From an uncultured Oscillospiraceae bacterium (GTDB taxonomy: Bacteria > Bacillota > Clostridia > Oscillospirales > Acutalibacteraceae), in assembly GCA_902492045.1 (NCBI GenBank), contig CABUKB010000004.1, positions 1 to 64,000 on the forward strand: a DNA stretch of 64,000 nt. The letters are read 5' to 3'. The translations under genes were made by a program, and so were the position numbers. Position 1 is the stretch's first letter, and every line of letters begins with the position of its first letter. Below are positions 43,477 to 53,284 of this stretch, piece by piece. The notes under the pieces were generated by a model. That model saw only the letters and a program-made list of their open reading frames with translations. It was not told the origin of the DNA and searched no databases.

Positions 43477-43575
43477 ATCTATCAGTGTAAGCTGTGGTAT
43501 GGAAAGAGTGGGGCGACCCGCTCTTTTATGTTTGTTTGGAAAGAACCGATCTGCAAAGGAAAGGAATGTGCCGAT

Positions 43576-44100
43576 ATGGCCAAGCCACGCACCGCCTCCT
43601 CCGGAGGAGCCGCGGCGGTCTGCCGCGCCCTGGCCGAGCCGATGGCCCGGCAGCTCGGCCTGCGGATTTGGGATGTCCGTTTTGTCAAAGAGGGCGCCGA
43701 CTGGTACCTGCGCGTTTTTATCGACCGGGAGGGCGGCGTCTCCATCGACGACTGCGTGGATCTGTCCCGGCTGCTGTCCCCCGCGCTCGACGAGGCGGAT
43801 CCCATTGAGCAATCTTATTGCCTGGAGGTCTCGTCTCCCGGGGTGGAACGGGAACTGACCCGCCCCGAACATTTTGAGGCCTATTTAGGCCGCCCGGTCA
43901 CGGTCCGGCTCATCCGCCCTCGGGAGGGACAACGGACGTTTGCGGGGCGGCTGCTGGCGGGCGGCGATCCGGTCCGGCTGAAGATGCCGGAGGGCACGGA
44001 GCTGGTTTTTCAAAAAAAAGAGATCGCATCCGTCCGCGCGGCGGACGAGGACGCGGCAGACGACCAACCGGCCCTGTCCGGTAGTATAACGGAGGAATGA
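43576..44100 (+). CDS. rimP: Ribosome maturation factor RimP
   Basis: 174 residues. GLRIWDVRFVKEGADWYLRVFID (in two strands, about 27-50), SIDDCVDLSRLLSPALDE and LEVSSPGVERELTRPEHF (about 86-103) are RimP signatures. It helps 30S assembly. The tail after residue 150 is acidic. It is the first gene of the operon, 6 bases before nusA. Confidence 0.94.
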   Translation: MAKPRTASSGGAAAVCRALAEPMARQLGLRIWDVRFVKEGADWYLRVFIDREGGVSIDDCVDLSRLLSPALDEADPIEQSYCLEVSSPGVERELTRPEHFEAYLGRPVTVRLIRPREGQRTFAGRLLAGGDPVRLKMPEGTELVFQKKEIASVRAADEDAADDQPALSGSITEE

Positions 44101-44106
44101 CGGAAA

Positions 44107-45168
44107 ATGGATAACGCAGAATTCTTTGAGGCCCTCAGACTGCTCCAAAAAGAAAAAGGCATCGAGGGGGATTACCTGCTGGAGAAAATCCGGGCGGCGA
44201 TTGTGATCGCGGTCAAACGGGATTTCGGCGGAAAAGACAACATCTTCGTGGTCATGGATCCCGCGACCAACGAATTCTCGGTGTCCCTGCGCAAGACGGT
44301 CGTGGAAGAGGTGGAGGATCCCGACGAACAGATGCTGCCGGAGGAGGCCGCCCGCTACGTCAAAAACCCCAAGGTGGGGGATGTGGTGGACATGCAGCTG
44401 GAAACCAAGCAGTTCGGGCGCATCGCCGCCCAGACGGCCAAGCATGTCATCCGCCAGGGGATCCGTGAGGCCGAGCGGGGCCAGCAGATGCAGGAATTCC
44501 AGCGCCGCAATCAGGAACTCGTCACCGCGCTGGTCACCCGGGTGGATCCCAAATCCGGCGCCGCAACCCTGGAATTCGGAAAAGCCGAGGCCGTGCTGCC
44601 GAAAAGCGAGCAGATCGGGGACGAAGAACTGCATGAAGGCGACCGCGTGAAGGTATATGTCGTCGATGTGCGGGAGGGAGAAAAGGGTCCCCGCGCCCTG
44701 ATTTCCCGCACCCATCCGGGTTTGGTCAAGCGCCTGTTCGAGATGGAGGTCCCCGAGATTTTCAACGGGGTCGTCGAGATCAAGGCCGTTTCCCGTGAGG
44801 CGGGTTCCCGCACCAAACTGGCGGTTCAGGCGCACGACGAAAACGTCGATGCCGTGGGTGCCTGCATCGGTCCCCGCGGCGCCCGTGTGGCTGGCATCGT
44901 GGACGAATTGGGCGGGGAGAAAATTGATATCGTCGAATACAGCGACGAACCCGAGAAATTCATCGCCGCCGCCCTTTCCCCGGCCAAGGTGCTTTCGGTC
45001 GAGGTGGATCCGGACGGCGCCAAAACCTGCCGCGTGACGGTGCCGGATGCCCAGCTGTCCCTCGCCATCGGCAACAAGGGCCAGAACGCCCGCCTCGCGG
45101 CCAAGCTGACCGGATGGAAAATCGACATTCGGCCTGAAAGCGGCTTCTACGGCGAGGACGAGGCCTGA
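44107..45168 (+). CDS. nusA: Transcription termination/antitermination factor NusA
   Basis: 353 residues: N-terminal RNA polymerase-binding domain (1-125), S1 domain (about 130-200), and two KH domains (about 205-345, with IGPRGARVAGIVDELGGEKID and IGNKGQNARLAAKLTGWKIDI in pieces). It lacks the C-terminal acidic repeats of E. coli NusA, as is normal in Firmicutes. It modulates pausing and termination. Confidence 0.96.
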   Translation: MDNAEFFEALRLLQKEKGIEGDYLLEKIRAAIVIAVKRDFGGKDNIFVVMDPATNEFSVSLRKTVVEEVEDPDEQMLPEEAARYVKNPKVGDVVDMQLETKQFGRIAAQTAKHVIRQGIREAERGQQMQEFQRRNQELVTALVTRVDPKSGAATLEFGKAEAVLPKSEQIGDEELHEGDRVKVYVVDVREGEKGPRALISRTHPGLVKRLFEMEVPEIFNGVVEIKAVSREAGSRTKLAVQAHDENVDAVGACIGPRGARVAGIVDELGGEKIDIVEYSDEPEKFIAAALSPAKVLSVEVDPDGAKTCRVTVPDAQLSLAIGNKGQNARLAAKLTGWKIDIRPESGFYGEDEA

Positions 45169-45220
45169 CAGCGGGCTGTTTTGTTCACCAAAGATGCGGA
45201 AGGAACAGGGGGCGAACGGC

Positions 45221-45496
45221 ATGCACACCAAGCGGATCCCGCTTCGAAAATGCACCGGTTGCGGCGAAATGAAGCCAAAAAAAGAACTGGTGCGGGTGGT
45301 CAAAAGCCCGGAAGGGGAGATTTCCCTGGACTTGACGGGCAAAAAACCGGGACGCGGTGCCTATGTCTGCCGTTCGCTCGCCTGTCTGCAGGCGGCACGG
45401 AAAGCGAGGCGGCTGGAAAAAGCCTTTTCCTGCCAGATTCCCGCTCCGGTGTACGAACGCATGGAGGAGGAATTACAGGCAAGTGATGGAGGATAA
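45221..45496 (+). CDS. ylxR: YlxR/RnpM family RNA-binding protein
   Basis: 91 residues starting MHTKRIPLRKCTGCGEMKPK, the YlxR signature with a CxxC, and ending in a basic helix. YlxR (RnpM) binds RNase P RNA and modulates its activity in Firmicutes. ATG 45221 follows a GGGGGCG site; an ATG 9 codons earlier has none. It overlaps the next gene by 11 bases. Confidence 0.88.
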   Translation: MHTKRIPLRKCTGCGEMKPKKELVRVVKSPEGEISLDLTGKKPGRGAYVCRSLACLQAARKARRLEKAFSCQIPAPVYERMEEELQASDGG

Positions 45497-45842
45497 GCTC
45501 GCGGGCCTGCTGGGGATGTGCCGGCGGGCCGGAAAGCTGACCACCGGGTTCGACGCCGTGACGGCGCTGGCCGCCGAAGGGCGGGCCGCTCTGATCCTGA
45601 CGGCGTTGGACCTGTCGGAAAAAACCGGCAAGGAGCTGCGGTTCGCGCTGGCGCGGGCGGCAGCGCCGGTCCCCACCCTGACCGCCGCCCTGACGAAAGA
45701 GGAACTCGGCCGCGCGACCGGATTCCGCAAACCGGTGGGCATTCTGGCGACGGCCGACGAGGGGTTCGCCCGTGCGATCGGCCGGTGCTGTCCGGCCGGA
45801 ACCGACCACGATTTGGAGGAGGAACCGCCCTATGATGATTAA
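45486..45842 (+). CDS. ylxQ: L7Ae-family ribosomal protein YlxQ
   Basis: 118 residues with the L7Ae/L30e fold pattern KLAGLLGMCRRAGKLTTGFDAV (about 4-25, in part) and ALILTALDLSEKTGKEL. It is a K-turn RNA-binding protein of uncertain role. It overlaps ylxR upstream and infB downstream, so the three are translationally coupled. Confidence 0.85.
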   Translation: MEDKLAGLLGMCRRAGKLTTGFDAVTALAAEGRAALILTALDLSEKTGKELRFALARAAAPVPTLTAALTKEELGRATGFRKPVGILATADEGFARAIGRCCPAGTDHDLEEEPPYDD

Positions 45843-48168
45843 ATACCGCGTCAGCGAGGTTGCCAAGGATTTCGGCGTGCCCAGCAAGGAAGTGATCGGG
45901 CTGCTGGCAAAATACGTGGACACGCCTAAAAAGAGTGCCACGGCGCTGGAGGAAAACGAACTGGATCTGGTGTTTGAATATTTCACCCAGAACAACAGCG
46001 TGGAAAACTTCGATGCCTATTTTGCCACGGCGGCGGAGAAACAGCAGACGGCACCGGCGCCCGCGCCGAAAGCGGATGCCGCTCCGCCCACGGCACCTGC
46101 CCCGGCTGCGGCGGCCTCTCGTCCGGGTCCGGCGGCCCGTCCGTCCGCGCCCGTTCAGAAGGCGCCCAAAGCGCCCGCGCAGCCCCGGCCGCAGATCGAG
46201 CGCCGCACCGTCGATACCCGGACCCCGCAGGTCAACGTGGGCCGGTACGATGAGAAATTCGACGTGCTCGCCCAAACCTCTAAGCAGGTCCGTGGGGACG
46301 GCGGCGGGATCAAAAAACAGAAGATCAACCAGAAATCCCAGCAGTACCGCAAGCCCCATCCCCGCCGGGAGACCGAGGCCGAGCGGCTCCGCCGCATCCA
46401 GATGGAGCGGAAGATGAAGCCGATCACCATCACGGTGGGCGAGACCATCACGGTCGCCGAACTGGCGTCCCGTCTGAAGGCCACGGTGGCCGAGGTCATC
46501 AAAAAGCTGATGGGCCTCGGGGTGATGGCGACGGCCAATGAGGAAATCGACTTCGACACCGCTTTCCTGGTGGCGGGCGAGTTCCACGCCAAGGTCGAGC
46601 GGGAGGTGGTCGTGACCATCGAGGAGCGGATCATCGACGACAGCGAGGACACCGACGAAAACCTGAGGCCCCGGGATCCGGTCGTGGTCGTGATGGGCCA
46701 CGTCGATCACGGCAAGACCTCCATCCTGGATACCATCCGCAAAACCAAGGTGACACAGGGAGAGGCCGGCGGCATCACCCAGCATATCGGGGCCTACCGG
46801 GTCAAGATAAACGGGCAGTCCATCACCTTTTTGGATACCCCCGGCCACGCGGCGTTCACCGCCATGCGCGCCCGGGGTGCCCAAGTGACCGATATTGCCA
46901 TCCTGGTCGTGGCGGCGGACGACGGCATCATGCCCCAGACAGTCGAGGCGATCAACCACGCCAAGGCCGCGGGGGTCTCCATCGTCGTCGCAATCAATAA
47001 AATGGACAAACCGGAGGCCAATCCGGATAAAGTCATGCAGCAGCTCACAGAATATGAACTGGTGCCCGAGGAATGGGGCGGCGATGTCATCTGTGTGCCG
47101 GTGTCCGCCGTGACCGGACAGGGGATCGACAAGCTGCTTGAAACGGTGCTGCTCGTCGCCGAGATGAAGGAACTCAAGGCGAATCCGGACCGGGCGGCGA
47201 AGGGATCGGTCATCGAAGCGCGGCTGGATAAGGGCCGGGGCCCCATTGCAACCGTCCTGGTCCAGAACGGCACCCTGCACGCCGGCGACGTGCTGGTGGC
47301 GGGTTCCGCCGTCGGCCGGGTGCGCGCCATGACCGACGACAACGGGCGCAAGGTCAACGAGGCGGGGCCGTCGGTCCCGGTGGAGATTATGGGACTCGAC
47401 GAGGTGCCCACCGCAGGTGATGTCTTCAACGCCGTATCCGACGAAAAACTCGCGCGGGAACTGGTCGAGCAGCGCCGTCAGGCCGCCAAGGAAGAGCAGT
47501 TCAGCCATTACCAGAAGGTGACGCTCGACAACCTGTTCGATCAGATGCAGCAGGGCGAGATGAAAGAACTGCGGATCATCGTCAAAGCCGACGTGCAGGG
47601 ATCGGTGGAAGCGGTCCGCCAGTCGCTCGAAAAACTGTCGAACGGCGAAGTGCGGGTGCGGGTCATTCACGGCGCCGTCGGCGCGGTCAGCGAAAGCGAT
47701 GTCATGCTGGCCGATGCGTCCAACGCGATCATCGTCGGGTTCAATGTCCGGCCGGATCCCCTCGCGCAGGCGGCTGCAGAGCGGCAGAACGTGGACATGC
47801 GGCTTTACCGCATCATCTACGACTGCATCGAAGAGATCGAGTCCGCCATGAAGGGGATGCTCGCGCCCAAGACCAGGGAGGTCCTGCACGGCCGGGCCGA
47901 GGTGCGGCAGGTCTATAAAATCACGGGGGTCGGCGCTGTCGCGGGCTGTTATGTCCTTGACGGCAAGGTCTGCCGCAACGATCTGCTGCGGGTGGTGCGG
48001 GACGGCATCATCATCGCCGACGACAAGATGGTCTCCCTCAAACGGTTCAAAGACGATCAAAAGGAAGTCGCCCAGGGCTATGAATGCGGGATCGGTCTGG
48101 AGAAATTCCACGATATCCGCGAAGGCGACGTTTACGAAACCTATATCATTGAGGAATACCGGGATTAA
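45832..48168 (+). CDS. infB: Translation initiation factor IF-2
   Basis: 778 residues. An N-terminal IF2_N domain (1-55), a Pro/Ala-rich linker (about 70-130), a second IF2_N (about 205-255), the G domain (P-loop GHVDHGKTS at about 288-296, DTPGH about 335, NKMD about 388), then domains II-IV to the end. It delivers initiator tRNA to the 30S subunit. ATG 45832 has GGAGGAGGAACC upstream. Confidence 0.96.
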   Translation: MMIKYRVSEVAKDFGVPSKEVIGLLAKYVDTPKKSATALEENELDLVFEYFTQNNSVENFDAYFATAAEKQQTAPAPAPKADAAPPTAPAPAAAASRPGPAARPSAPVQKAPKAPAQPRPQIERRTVDTRTPQVNVGRYDEKFDVLAQTSKQVRGDGGGIKKQKINQKSQQYRKPHPRRETEAERLRRIQMERKMKPITITVGETITVAELASRLKATVAEVIKKLMGLGVMATANEEIDFDTAFLVAGEFHAKVEREVVVTIEERIIDDSEDTDENLRPRDPVVVVMGHVDHGKTSILDTIRKTKVTQGEAGGITQHIGAYRVKINGQSITFLDTPGHAAFTAMRARGAQVTDIAILVVAADDGIMPQTVEAINHAKAAGVSIVVAINKMDKPEANPDKVMQQLTEYELVPEEWGGDVICVPVSAVTGQGIDKLLETVLLVAEMKELKANPDRAAKGSVIEARLDKGRGPIATVLVQNGTLHAGDVLVAGSAVGRVRAMTDDNGRKVNEAGPSVPVEIMGLDEVPTAGDVFNAVSDEKLARELVEQRRQAAKEEQFSHYQKVTLDNLFDQMQQGEMKELRIIVKADVQGSVEAVRQSLEKLSNGEVRVRVIHGAVGAVSESDVMLADASNAIIVGFNVRPDPLAQAAAERQNVDMRLYRIIYDCIEEIESAMKGMLAPKTREVLHGRAEVRQVYKITGVGAVAGCYVLDGKVCRNDLLRVVRDGIIIADDKMVSLKRFKDDQKEVAQGYECGIGLEKFHDIREGDVYETYIIEEYRD

Positions 48169-48227
48169 AGCCGGGCGGCTTTGTCCGGATTCTGTCCCTT
48201 TTGCGGGGGAAAGGCGGGTGAAAACCC

Positions 48228-48602
48228 ATGTCCAGCTATCGGATGGACCGGACCAGCGAGGATATCCGGCGGGAACTGACGGCCATTCTCCGGACGGTGA
48301 AGGATCCCCGGGTGTCCGGGCTGGTCAGCATCGTGCGGGTGGAGGTCAGCAGCGACCTGTCTTACGCCAAGATCTATATCAGCTCCATGGACGGTCTGGA
48401 CGCCGCCAAAACCGCGGTCAAGGGCCTGACATCGGCGGGGGGCTATATCCGCCGCGAACTGGGGGCTGCGATGCGGCTGCGCCATCTGCCGGAGCTTCGC
48501 TTCATCGCTGACGATTCCATCGCCTACAGCGCCCATATTGCGCAGACCCTTCACGATCTGGAAAAGCAAGATCAGGCCGGCGGGAAGACCGGCGGCGGAT
48601 AA
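48228..48602 (+). CDS. rbfA: Ribosome-binding factor A
   Basis: 124 residues of KH-like fold; DPRVSGLVSIVRVEVSSDLS (about 26-45) and AKIYISSM are RbfA marks, with the RLRHLPELRFIADDSI end. It assists 16S rRNA 5'-end maturation. It lies 59 bases after infB. Confidence 0.93.
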   Translation: MSSYRMDRTSEDIRRELTAILRTVKDPRVSGLVSIVRVEVSSDLSYAKIYISSMDGLDAAKTAVKGLTSAGGYIRRELGAAMRLRHLPELRFIADDSIAYSAHIAQTLHDLEKQDQAGGKTGGG

Positions 48603-48669
48603 GACGGATGGAGGATATATAAAGACGGCACAGGCGGGAAATCCCGTGCCGGGACAAGGGGGAATCTGT

Positions 48670-49638
48670 ATGAGCCAATCGGTGACGGTGGAGGAAGCCG
48701 CCGGCCTGCTGCTGAAAGCGGACCGGATTTTGCTGCTGACCCACCAGTATCCGGACGGCGACACCATCGGTTCGGGATATGCCCTGTGCCGCGCCCTGCA
48801 GAGCCTGGGAAAAACGGCGCGGGTGGAGTGTTCCGACGAGATCCCCGATAAATACGCCTATATGACCAGCGCCGTCCCCTCACCCGCGTTTGAACCGGCG
48901 TTCATCTGCGCGGTGGATGTGGCCGACGCCAAACTGCTTGGGCCCCGGCTGGCGCCATATGCGGAGCGGGTGGATCTGTCCATCGACCACCACGCCTCTC
49001 ACCGGGATTTTCAGAAGTACCTGCTTTTGGATGCCGCCGCCCCGGCGACGGCGCTGCTCATTTACGATCTGCTGCCCTGCCTGGGCGCGGCGCTTACGCC
49101 CTTCATCGCCGACTGTCTGTATACCGGTCTTGCCACCGACACCGGCTGCTTCAAATACGGAAGCACCACGCCCTATGCCCACCGGGTAGCGGCGGCGCTG
49201 ATGGAGGCCGGGGCACAGATGGAGACGATCAACCGGGTGATGTTCGACTGCAAGTCCCGCGCCCGGGTGGAACTCGAACGGCTGGCGCTCGAATCCATGC
49301 GGTTTTATTGGCGGGGCCGGCTGGCGGTGATGGCGATCACCACCGATATGCTGAAAAGCAGCGGGGCGGAGGAAAACGATATGGAAGGGCTGGCCCCGCT
49401 GCCCCGCCAGATCGAGGGGGTCTGGGTCGGCGTCACCCTCCGGCAGAAGCCGGACGGCAATTTCAAGGTCAGTGTGCGCACCGGCACCCACGCCGATGCC
49501 TCCGGGATCTGCGCGCTGCTTGGAGGGGGAGGCCACAAACAGGCGGCGGGATGCGCGATGAACGGCCCGATAGACAGGGCCGTGGCCCGGATTATGGATG
49601 CTGTGCGGCAGGCCGTGCCGGGAATCGAGGCGGCTTGA
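48670..49638 (+). CDS. nrnA: DHH-family phosphoesterase (NrnA-like nanoRNase/pAp phosphatase)
   Basis: 322 residues. THQYPDGDTIGSGYAL (about 24-39) is the first DHH motif in NrnA form; VDVADAK and SIDHHASH (about 107-114) the next metal motifs; the C-terminal DHHA1 has GGGGHKQAAGCAM (about 289-301). NrnA degrades 2-5 nt RNA and dephosphorylates pAp. Its place between rbfA and truB is the standard clostridial order. Confidence 0.9.
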   Translation: MSQSVTVEEAAGLLLKADRILLLTHQYPDGDTIGSGYALCRALQSLGKTARVECSDEIPDKYAYMTSAVPSPAFEPAFICAVDVADAKLLGPRLAPYAERVDLSIDHHASHRDFQKYLLLDAAAPATALLIYDLLPCLGAALTPFIADCLYTGLATDTGCFKYGSTTPYAHRVAAALMEAGAQMETINRVMFDCKSRARVELERLALESMRFYWRGRLAVMAITTDMLKSSGAEENDMEGLAPLPRQIEGVWVGVTLRQKPDGNFKVSVRTGTHADASGICALLGGGGHKQAAGCAMNGPIDRAVARIMDAVRQAVPGIEAA

Positions 49639-49686
49639 CACGAGGCCGGAAAACTCGTAAAGTCCCCTTTCGAGGAGGGCGGGACC

Positions 49687-50565
49687 ATGGACGGTATTCT
49701 CTGTTTGGATAAACCGGATCATATGACCTCTTTTGCCTGCTGCGCCGTATTGCGGCGGCTGGTGGGGGAAAAAAAGGCCGGGCATACCGGCACGCTGGAT
49801 CCGATGGCTACCGGCGTACTGCCCATCCTGTTCGGGCGGGCGACCCGCGCCATTCCTCTCCTGCCCGTGCAGGATAAACGGTATACCGCCACGCTGACCT
49901 TCGGATACCGCAGCGACACCCTGGACATTTGGGGAAAGGTGGAGCCCACCGGCGCCGGTGCGCCGACGCTGGAGGATATCGAGGCCGTTCTGCCCGCGTT
50001 CCGGGGCGAGATCCGGCAGGTGCCGCCGATGATGTCGGCTCTCAAACGGGACGGTGTGCGGCTGTATGACCTGGCCCGGCGAGGCATCGAGGTGGAACGG
50101 GATGCACGGGCGGTGACGGTCCGGCGGCTGGATATTCTTGACTACGACCCGCAAAAAGGGGTTTTGACCTTGGACTGCGCCTGTTCCAAGGGAACATACA
50201 TACGGACGATCTGCGATGACTTGGGCCGTCGCCTTGGATGCGGCGCGGTTATGTCGGCGCTCAGGCGGACCGAAGCGGCGGGTTTTGACCTGCCGGCCTG
50301 TCTCACCCTCGGTGAGGCGCGGGAACTTGCGGCGGAGGGGGCCTTGACCGGCCGGATCCGGCCGGTCGAAGACGCCTTTGCGTCCTATCCGGCCCTGCGG
50401 GTATCGGCTGGACAGGCGGCCCGTTTTGGCCACGGCGGTGCCCTGGCTCTCGACCGGCTGCCGGCGGTTCCCTCCGGAATCGTGCGGGTGCAGGATCCGC
50501 AGGGGACCTTTCTCGGGCTGGGCGAGCCTTCGCAGGGGGAACTTAAGGTGAAGCGGCTGTTTTGA
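49687..50565 (+). CDS. truB: tRNA pseudouridine-55 synthase TruB
   Basis: 292 residues. GTLDPMATGVLPI (35-47, catalytic Asp38) is the TruB motif; SALKRDGVRLYDLARRG and CSKGTYIRTICDDLG follow. It makes pseudouridine 55 in tRNA. In most Firmicutes ribF follows truB; here a Nudix gene takes that place and ribF is 18 kb away. Confidence 0.95.
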   Translation: MDGILCLDKPDHMTSFACCAVLRRLVGEKKAGHTGTLDPMATGVLPILFGRATRAIPLLPVQDKRYTATLTFGYRSDTLDIWGKVEPTGAGAPTLEDIEAVLPAFRGEIRQVPPMMSALKRDGVRLYDLARRGIEVERDARAVTVRRLDILDYDPQKGVLTLDCACSKGTYIRTICDDLGRRLGCGAVMSALRRTEAAGFDLPACLTLGEARELAAEGALTGRIRPVEDAFASYPALRVSAGQAARFGHGGALALDRLPAVPSGIVRVQDPQGTFLGLGEPSQGELKVKRLF

Positions 50566-50594
50566 CTGACGGCATGAGAACGGGGGACGGCCAT

Positions 50595-51029
50595 ATGAAG
50601 CGGCACGAGACATCCTGTGGGGCGGTGGTCTTCCGCAAAACCGCGGAGGGACCGGTCTTTTTGCTCATCCGTCATGTCAACGGCGGGCACTGGGCCTTTC
50701 CAAAAGGCCATATGGAACCGGGAGAATCCGAAGAGGAGACAGCTCTCCGGGAGATTCGGGAGGAGACCGGCCTGCCGGTCCGCCTGGACACAGGGTTTTG
50801 CCGGACCGTCCGGTATACGCCCAAACCCGGCGTAGAAAAGGACGTGGTGTATTTTCTCGCTTCGCCCGATCCCGGCGGGGACCCGGTCCAGGCCACGCCC
50901 CAGGAGGGGGAAATCCGGGAACTGCGGTGGCTGCCGGGGGAGGAGGCGCTCCCTCTCGTGACTTATGACAATGACCGCCAGGTGCTAAAAGAAGCCGCCG
51001 TGTATATCGGCCGGACCAGAAAGGCGTAA
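50595..51029 (+). CDS. Nudix hydrolase
   Basis: 144 residues. The Nudix box runs from Gly38 to Leu60, with GHMEPGESEEE and REIREETGL carrying the metal-binding glutamates, and is preceded by RHVNGGHWAFPKGHM, as in bis(5'-nucleosyl)-tetraphosphatases. Ap4A hydrolysis is the likely but unproven activity. ATG 50595 follows GGGGGACGG; it is separated from truB by about 30 bases. Confidence 0.85.
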   Translation: MKRHETSCGAVVFRKTAEGPVFLLIRHVNGGHWAFPKGHMEPGESEEETALREIREETGLPVRLDTGFCRTVRYTPKPGVEKDVVYFLASPDPGGDPVQATPQEGEIRELRWLPGEEALPLVTYDNDRQVLKEAAVYIGRTRKA

Positions 51030-51037
51030 ATCATACA

Positions 51038-52315
51038 ATGGAAAAGCACACATGGGACAATGGCCTGCGGGTCCTGCTTCTCCCCGAAAAGGAGGCGCTG
51101 TCGGCCTCGGTGGATATTTGGGTGGAGGCGGGTTCCGGGTATGAATCCCCGGAGGAACAGGGCATCTCCCATTTCGCCGAACATATGCTGTTCAAGGGGA
51201 CCGGCCGCCGGACCGCCCGGCAGATTTCGGAGGAAATCGACGGGCTCGGGGGCGTTCTCAACGCCTATACCACCCGGCCGTATACCCGTTACTACGCGCA
51301 GGTGCTGGCCGCCGATCCCCATCCGTCCGGGCCGGCGCAGGTGCTGGACATCCTGTTGGACATGCTGCTGCATTCCCGCTTTGATCCGGAGGATCTGGAG
51401 ATGGAACGGGGTGTGATCCTCGAGGAGATCGCGATGTATGAGGATATCGGGGAGGATTTGGCTCACGAGGCGCTGTGCGGCGCCGTGTGGCCGCATTCGC
51501 CTTTGGGCCGGCCGGTCTGCGGGTATCCCGAGACAGTGGGAGGGATCACCGCGCCCGCTTTGCGGCGGTACGTCCGCCAGGCCTATACGCCGGACCGGAT
51601 GCTGGTGGTTCTCGCAGGGCGTTTTGATGCGGACGCTCTGCTTCTCCGGCTGGAGGAATCGCTAGGAAAGAGGCCGCGCGGCACCGGGCGGCCGGCGCCG
51701 GACACTCCCCGATTTTGTCCCGGGATCACCCTGCGCGTCAAGCCGTTTGAACAGGTGAGTTTTGAAATCGGGTTTCCCGGCCTGGCCTATAACGATGAAC
51801 GCCGGTATGCCATGATGCTGCTGAACTTTATCGTGGGCGGCGGCGCTTCGTCCCGTCTGTTCCAGCGGCTCCGGGAGGAGAGGGGCCTGGTCTATTCGGT
51901 ATACTCGACCCATGAGGCGGCGGCCGGAACCGGTCTGTTCACCGTGTCCGCCTCGGTCGCCCCCGCCAATCAACGGGAGGCGCTGCGGGAAATCCGCGGC
52001 ATCCTCGACGGCCTGTGCTGTCGCGGCGGCATCACGCCTGCGGAACTGGAAAGAGCCAGGGCGCAAATCAAAGCCTCGGTCATATTGGGAATGGAGACCG
52101 TCGCCGCCCGCGCGTATTATGCGGGCCAGAGCCAACTCTTCGCCGGGCGGGAAATTCCGGTGCGGGAGACGCTGGCGCTGTTTGACGGGGTGACGCTCGA
52201 ACAGGTGCAGGCCCTTGCCGTGTCGATGTTTGAAGGACCGTGGGCCTATGCCGCGGCCGGGCCGGTCTGCCCGGCAGAGGACGTGCAGGCGGCTCTCGGC
52301 CGTTCCTTTACATAA
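51038..52315 (+). CDS. M16-family (pitrilysin-like) metallopeptidase
   Basis: 425 residues. The inverted zinc motif HFAEH (45-49) with the downstream glutamate in EEIAMYED (about 128-135) marks an active M16 subunit; the C-terminal half (about 230-420) is the inactive repeat with GGGASSRLFQRLREERGLVY. It resembles the YmxG/PepR-type processing peptidases of Firmicutes. It starts 8 bases after the Nudix gene and is likely cotranscribed with it and proB. Confidence 0.88.
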   Translation: MEKHTWDNGLRVLLLPEKEALSASVDIWVEAGSGYESPEEQGISHFAEHMLFKGTGRRTARQISEEIDGLGGVLNAYTTRPYTRYYAQVLAADPHPSGPAQVLDILLDMLLHSRFDPEDLEMERGVILEEIAMYEDIGEDLAHEALCGAVWPHSPLGRPVCGYPETVGGITAPALRRYVRQAYTPDRMLVVLAGRFDADALLLRLEESLGKRPRGTGRPAPDTPRFCPGITLRVKPFEQVSFEIGFPGLAYNDERRYAMMLLNFIVGGGASSRLFQRLREERGLVYSVYSTHEAAAGTGLFTVSASVAPANQREALREIRGILDGLCCRGGITPAELERARAQIKASVILGMETVAARAYYAGQSQLFAGREIPVRETLALFDGVTLEQVQALAVSMFEGPWAYAAAGPVCPAEDVQAALGRSFT

Positions 52316-52367
52316 AGTCAAGTCGGACCGTGGGCCGGACCCACGGATGAGAGAAGGATGTGTCGAT

Positions 52368-53204
52368 ATGCCGGAGCAATCCCTTTCGGATGCGAAAAGG
52401 ATCGTGGTGAAGGTCGGGACCTCGACCCTCACCTATGAAAATGGAAAGCTGAATATCCGCGCGATTGAATCGCTGTGCAAGGTGCTGTGCGATCTACATA
52501 ACGCCGGAAAAGAGATGGTTCTCGTCAGTTCGGGCGCCATCGGTGTGGGGGTGGGCAAGCTGGGTCTGCCGGCACGGCCCGCCAGCACCCGTGAAAGACA
52601 GGCGATTGCGGCGGTCGGGCAATGCGAGCTGATGTTTATTTACGACAAATTGTTCGGGGAGTACAACGGCACGGTGGCGCAGATTCTGCTGACCCGGGAC
52701 ATCATGGAGAACGATCCCACCAAGCAGCATATTCTGGACACATTCTGCACATTGCTGGAGATGGGGATTATTCCCGTGGTCAATGAGAACGACACCGTTG
52801 CCATCGACGAACTGGCCGGCGCCAATTTCGGGGACAACGACACCCTGTCCGCGATTGTGGCGTCGTTCCTGAACGCCGACCTGCTGATTATGCTCACCGA
52901 TATGGACGGCTTATACGATGCCGATCCGCGCAAAAACCCCGGGGCCAAACGGATCCCGGAGGTCCGCCGGATCGATGACACGCTGCTCTCCATGGCCGGA
53001 GATTCCGGGTCCAACCGGGGGACTGGCGGCATGACAACCAAGCTGCACGCGGCTGCCCTTGCGCAGAGGGCCGGAATCCCCACCGTCATCATGCAGGGCT
53101 CCCGACCGGAACGGATCTATGATCTTCTGGACGGGAAGCCGGTGGGGACCCGTTTTCTGGCGGAAGAAAAGAGGCTGAACGGGGATACCCCGCCCGGCGC
53201 CTGA
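52368..53204 (+). CDS. proB: Glutamate 5-kinase
   Basis: 278 residues. KRIVVKVGTSTL (10-21), VSSGAIGVG and VNENDTVAIDELAGANFGDN carry the amino-acid kinase sites, and SNRGTGGMTTKLHAA is the C-terminal mark. It lacks the PUA domain (about 90 extra residues) present in many ProB proteins. It phosphorylates glutamate for proline synthesis; its partner ProA is encoded on the opposite strand at 41989-43239. Confidence 0.94.
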   Translation: MPEQSLSDAKRIVVKVGTSTLTYENGKLNIRAIESLCKVLCDLHNAGKEMVLVSSGAIGVGVGKLGLPARPASTRERQAIAAVGQCELMFIYDKLFGEYNGTVAQILLTRDIMENDPTKQHILDTFCTLLEMGIIPVVNENDTVAIDELAGANFGDNDTLSAIVASFLNADLLIMLTDMDGLYDADPRKNPGAKRIPEVRRIDDTLLSMAGDSGSNRGTGGMTTKLHAAALAQRAGIPTVIMQGSRPERIYDLLDGKPVGTRFLAEEKRLNGDTPPGA

Positions 53205-53284
53205 TTTTCAGCCGTTCAGACCTGGCTTTTACGCGGGGAGATCGTGTTTCGTAAATTCGGAAAGCGAAGTAAGGAGGGGGTTTC

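Noticed and set aside
45361..48111. A 916-codon open frame antisense to infB
   Set aside because: It is a shadow of a GC-rich gene on the opposite strand, with no start site and composition typical of antisense frames; the same holds for the long antisense frames at 651-1784, 5885-7453, 10455-12068 and 18017-19495.
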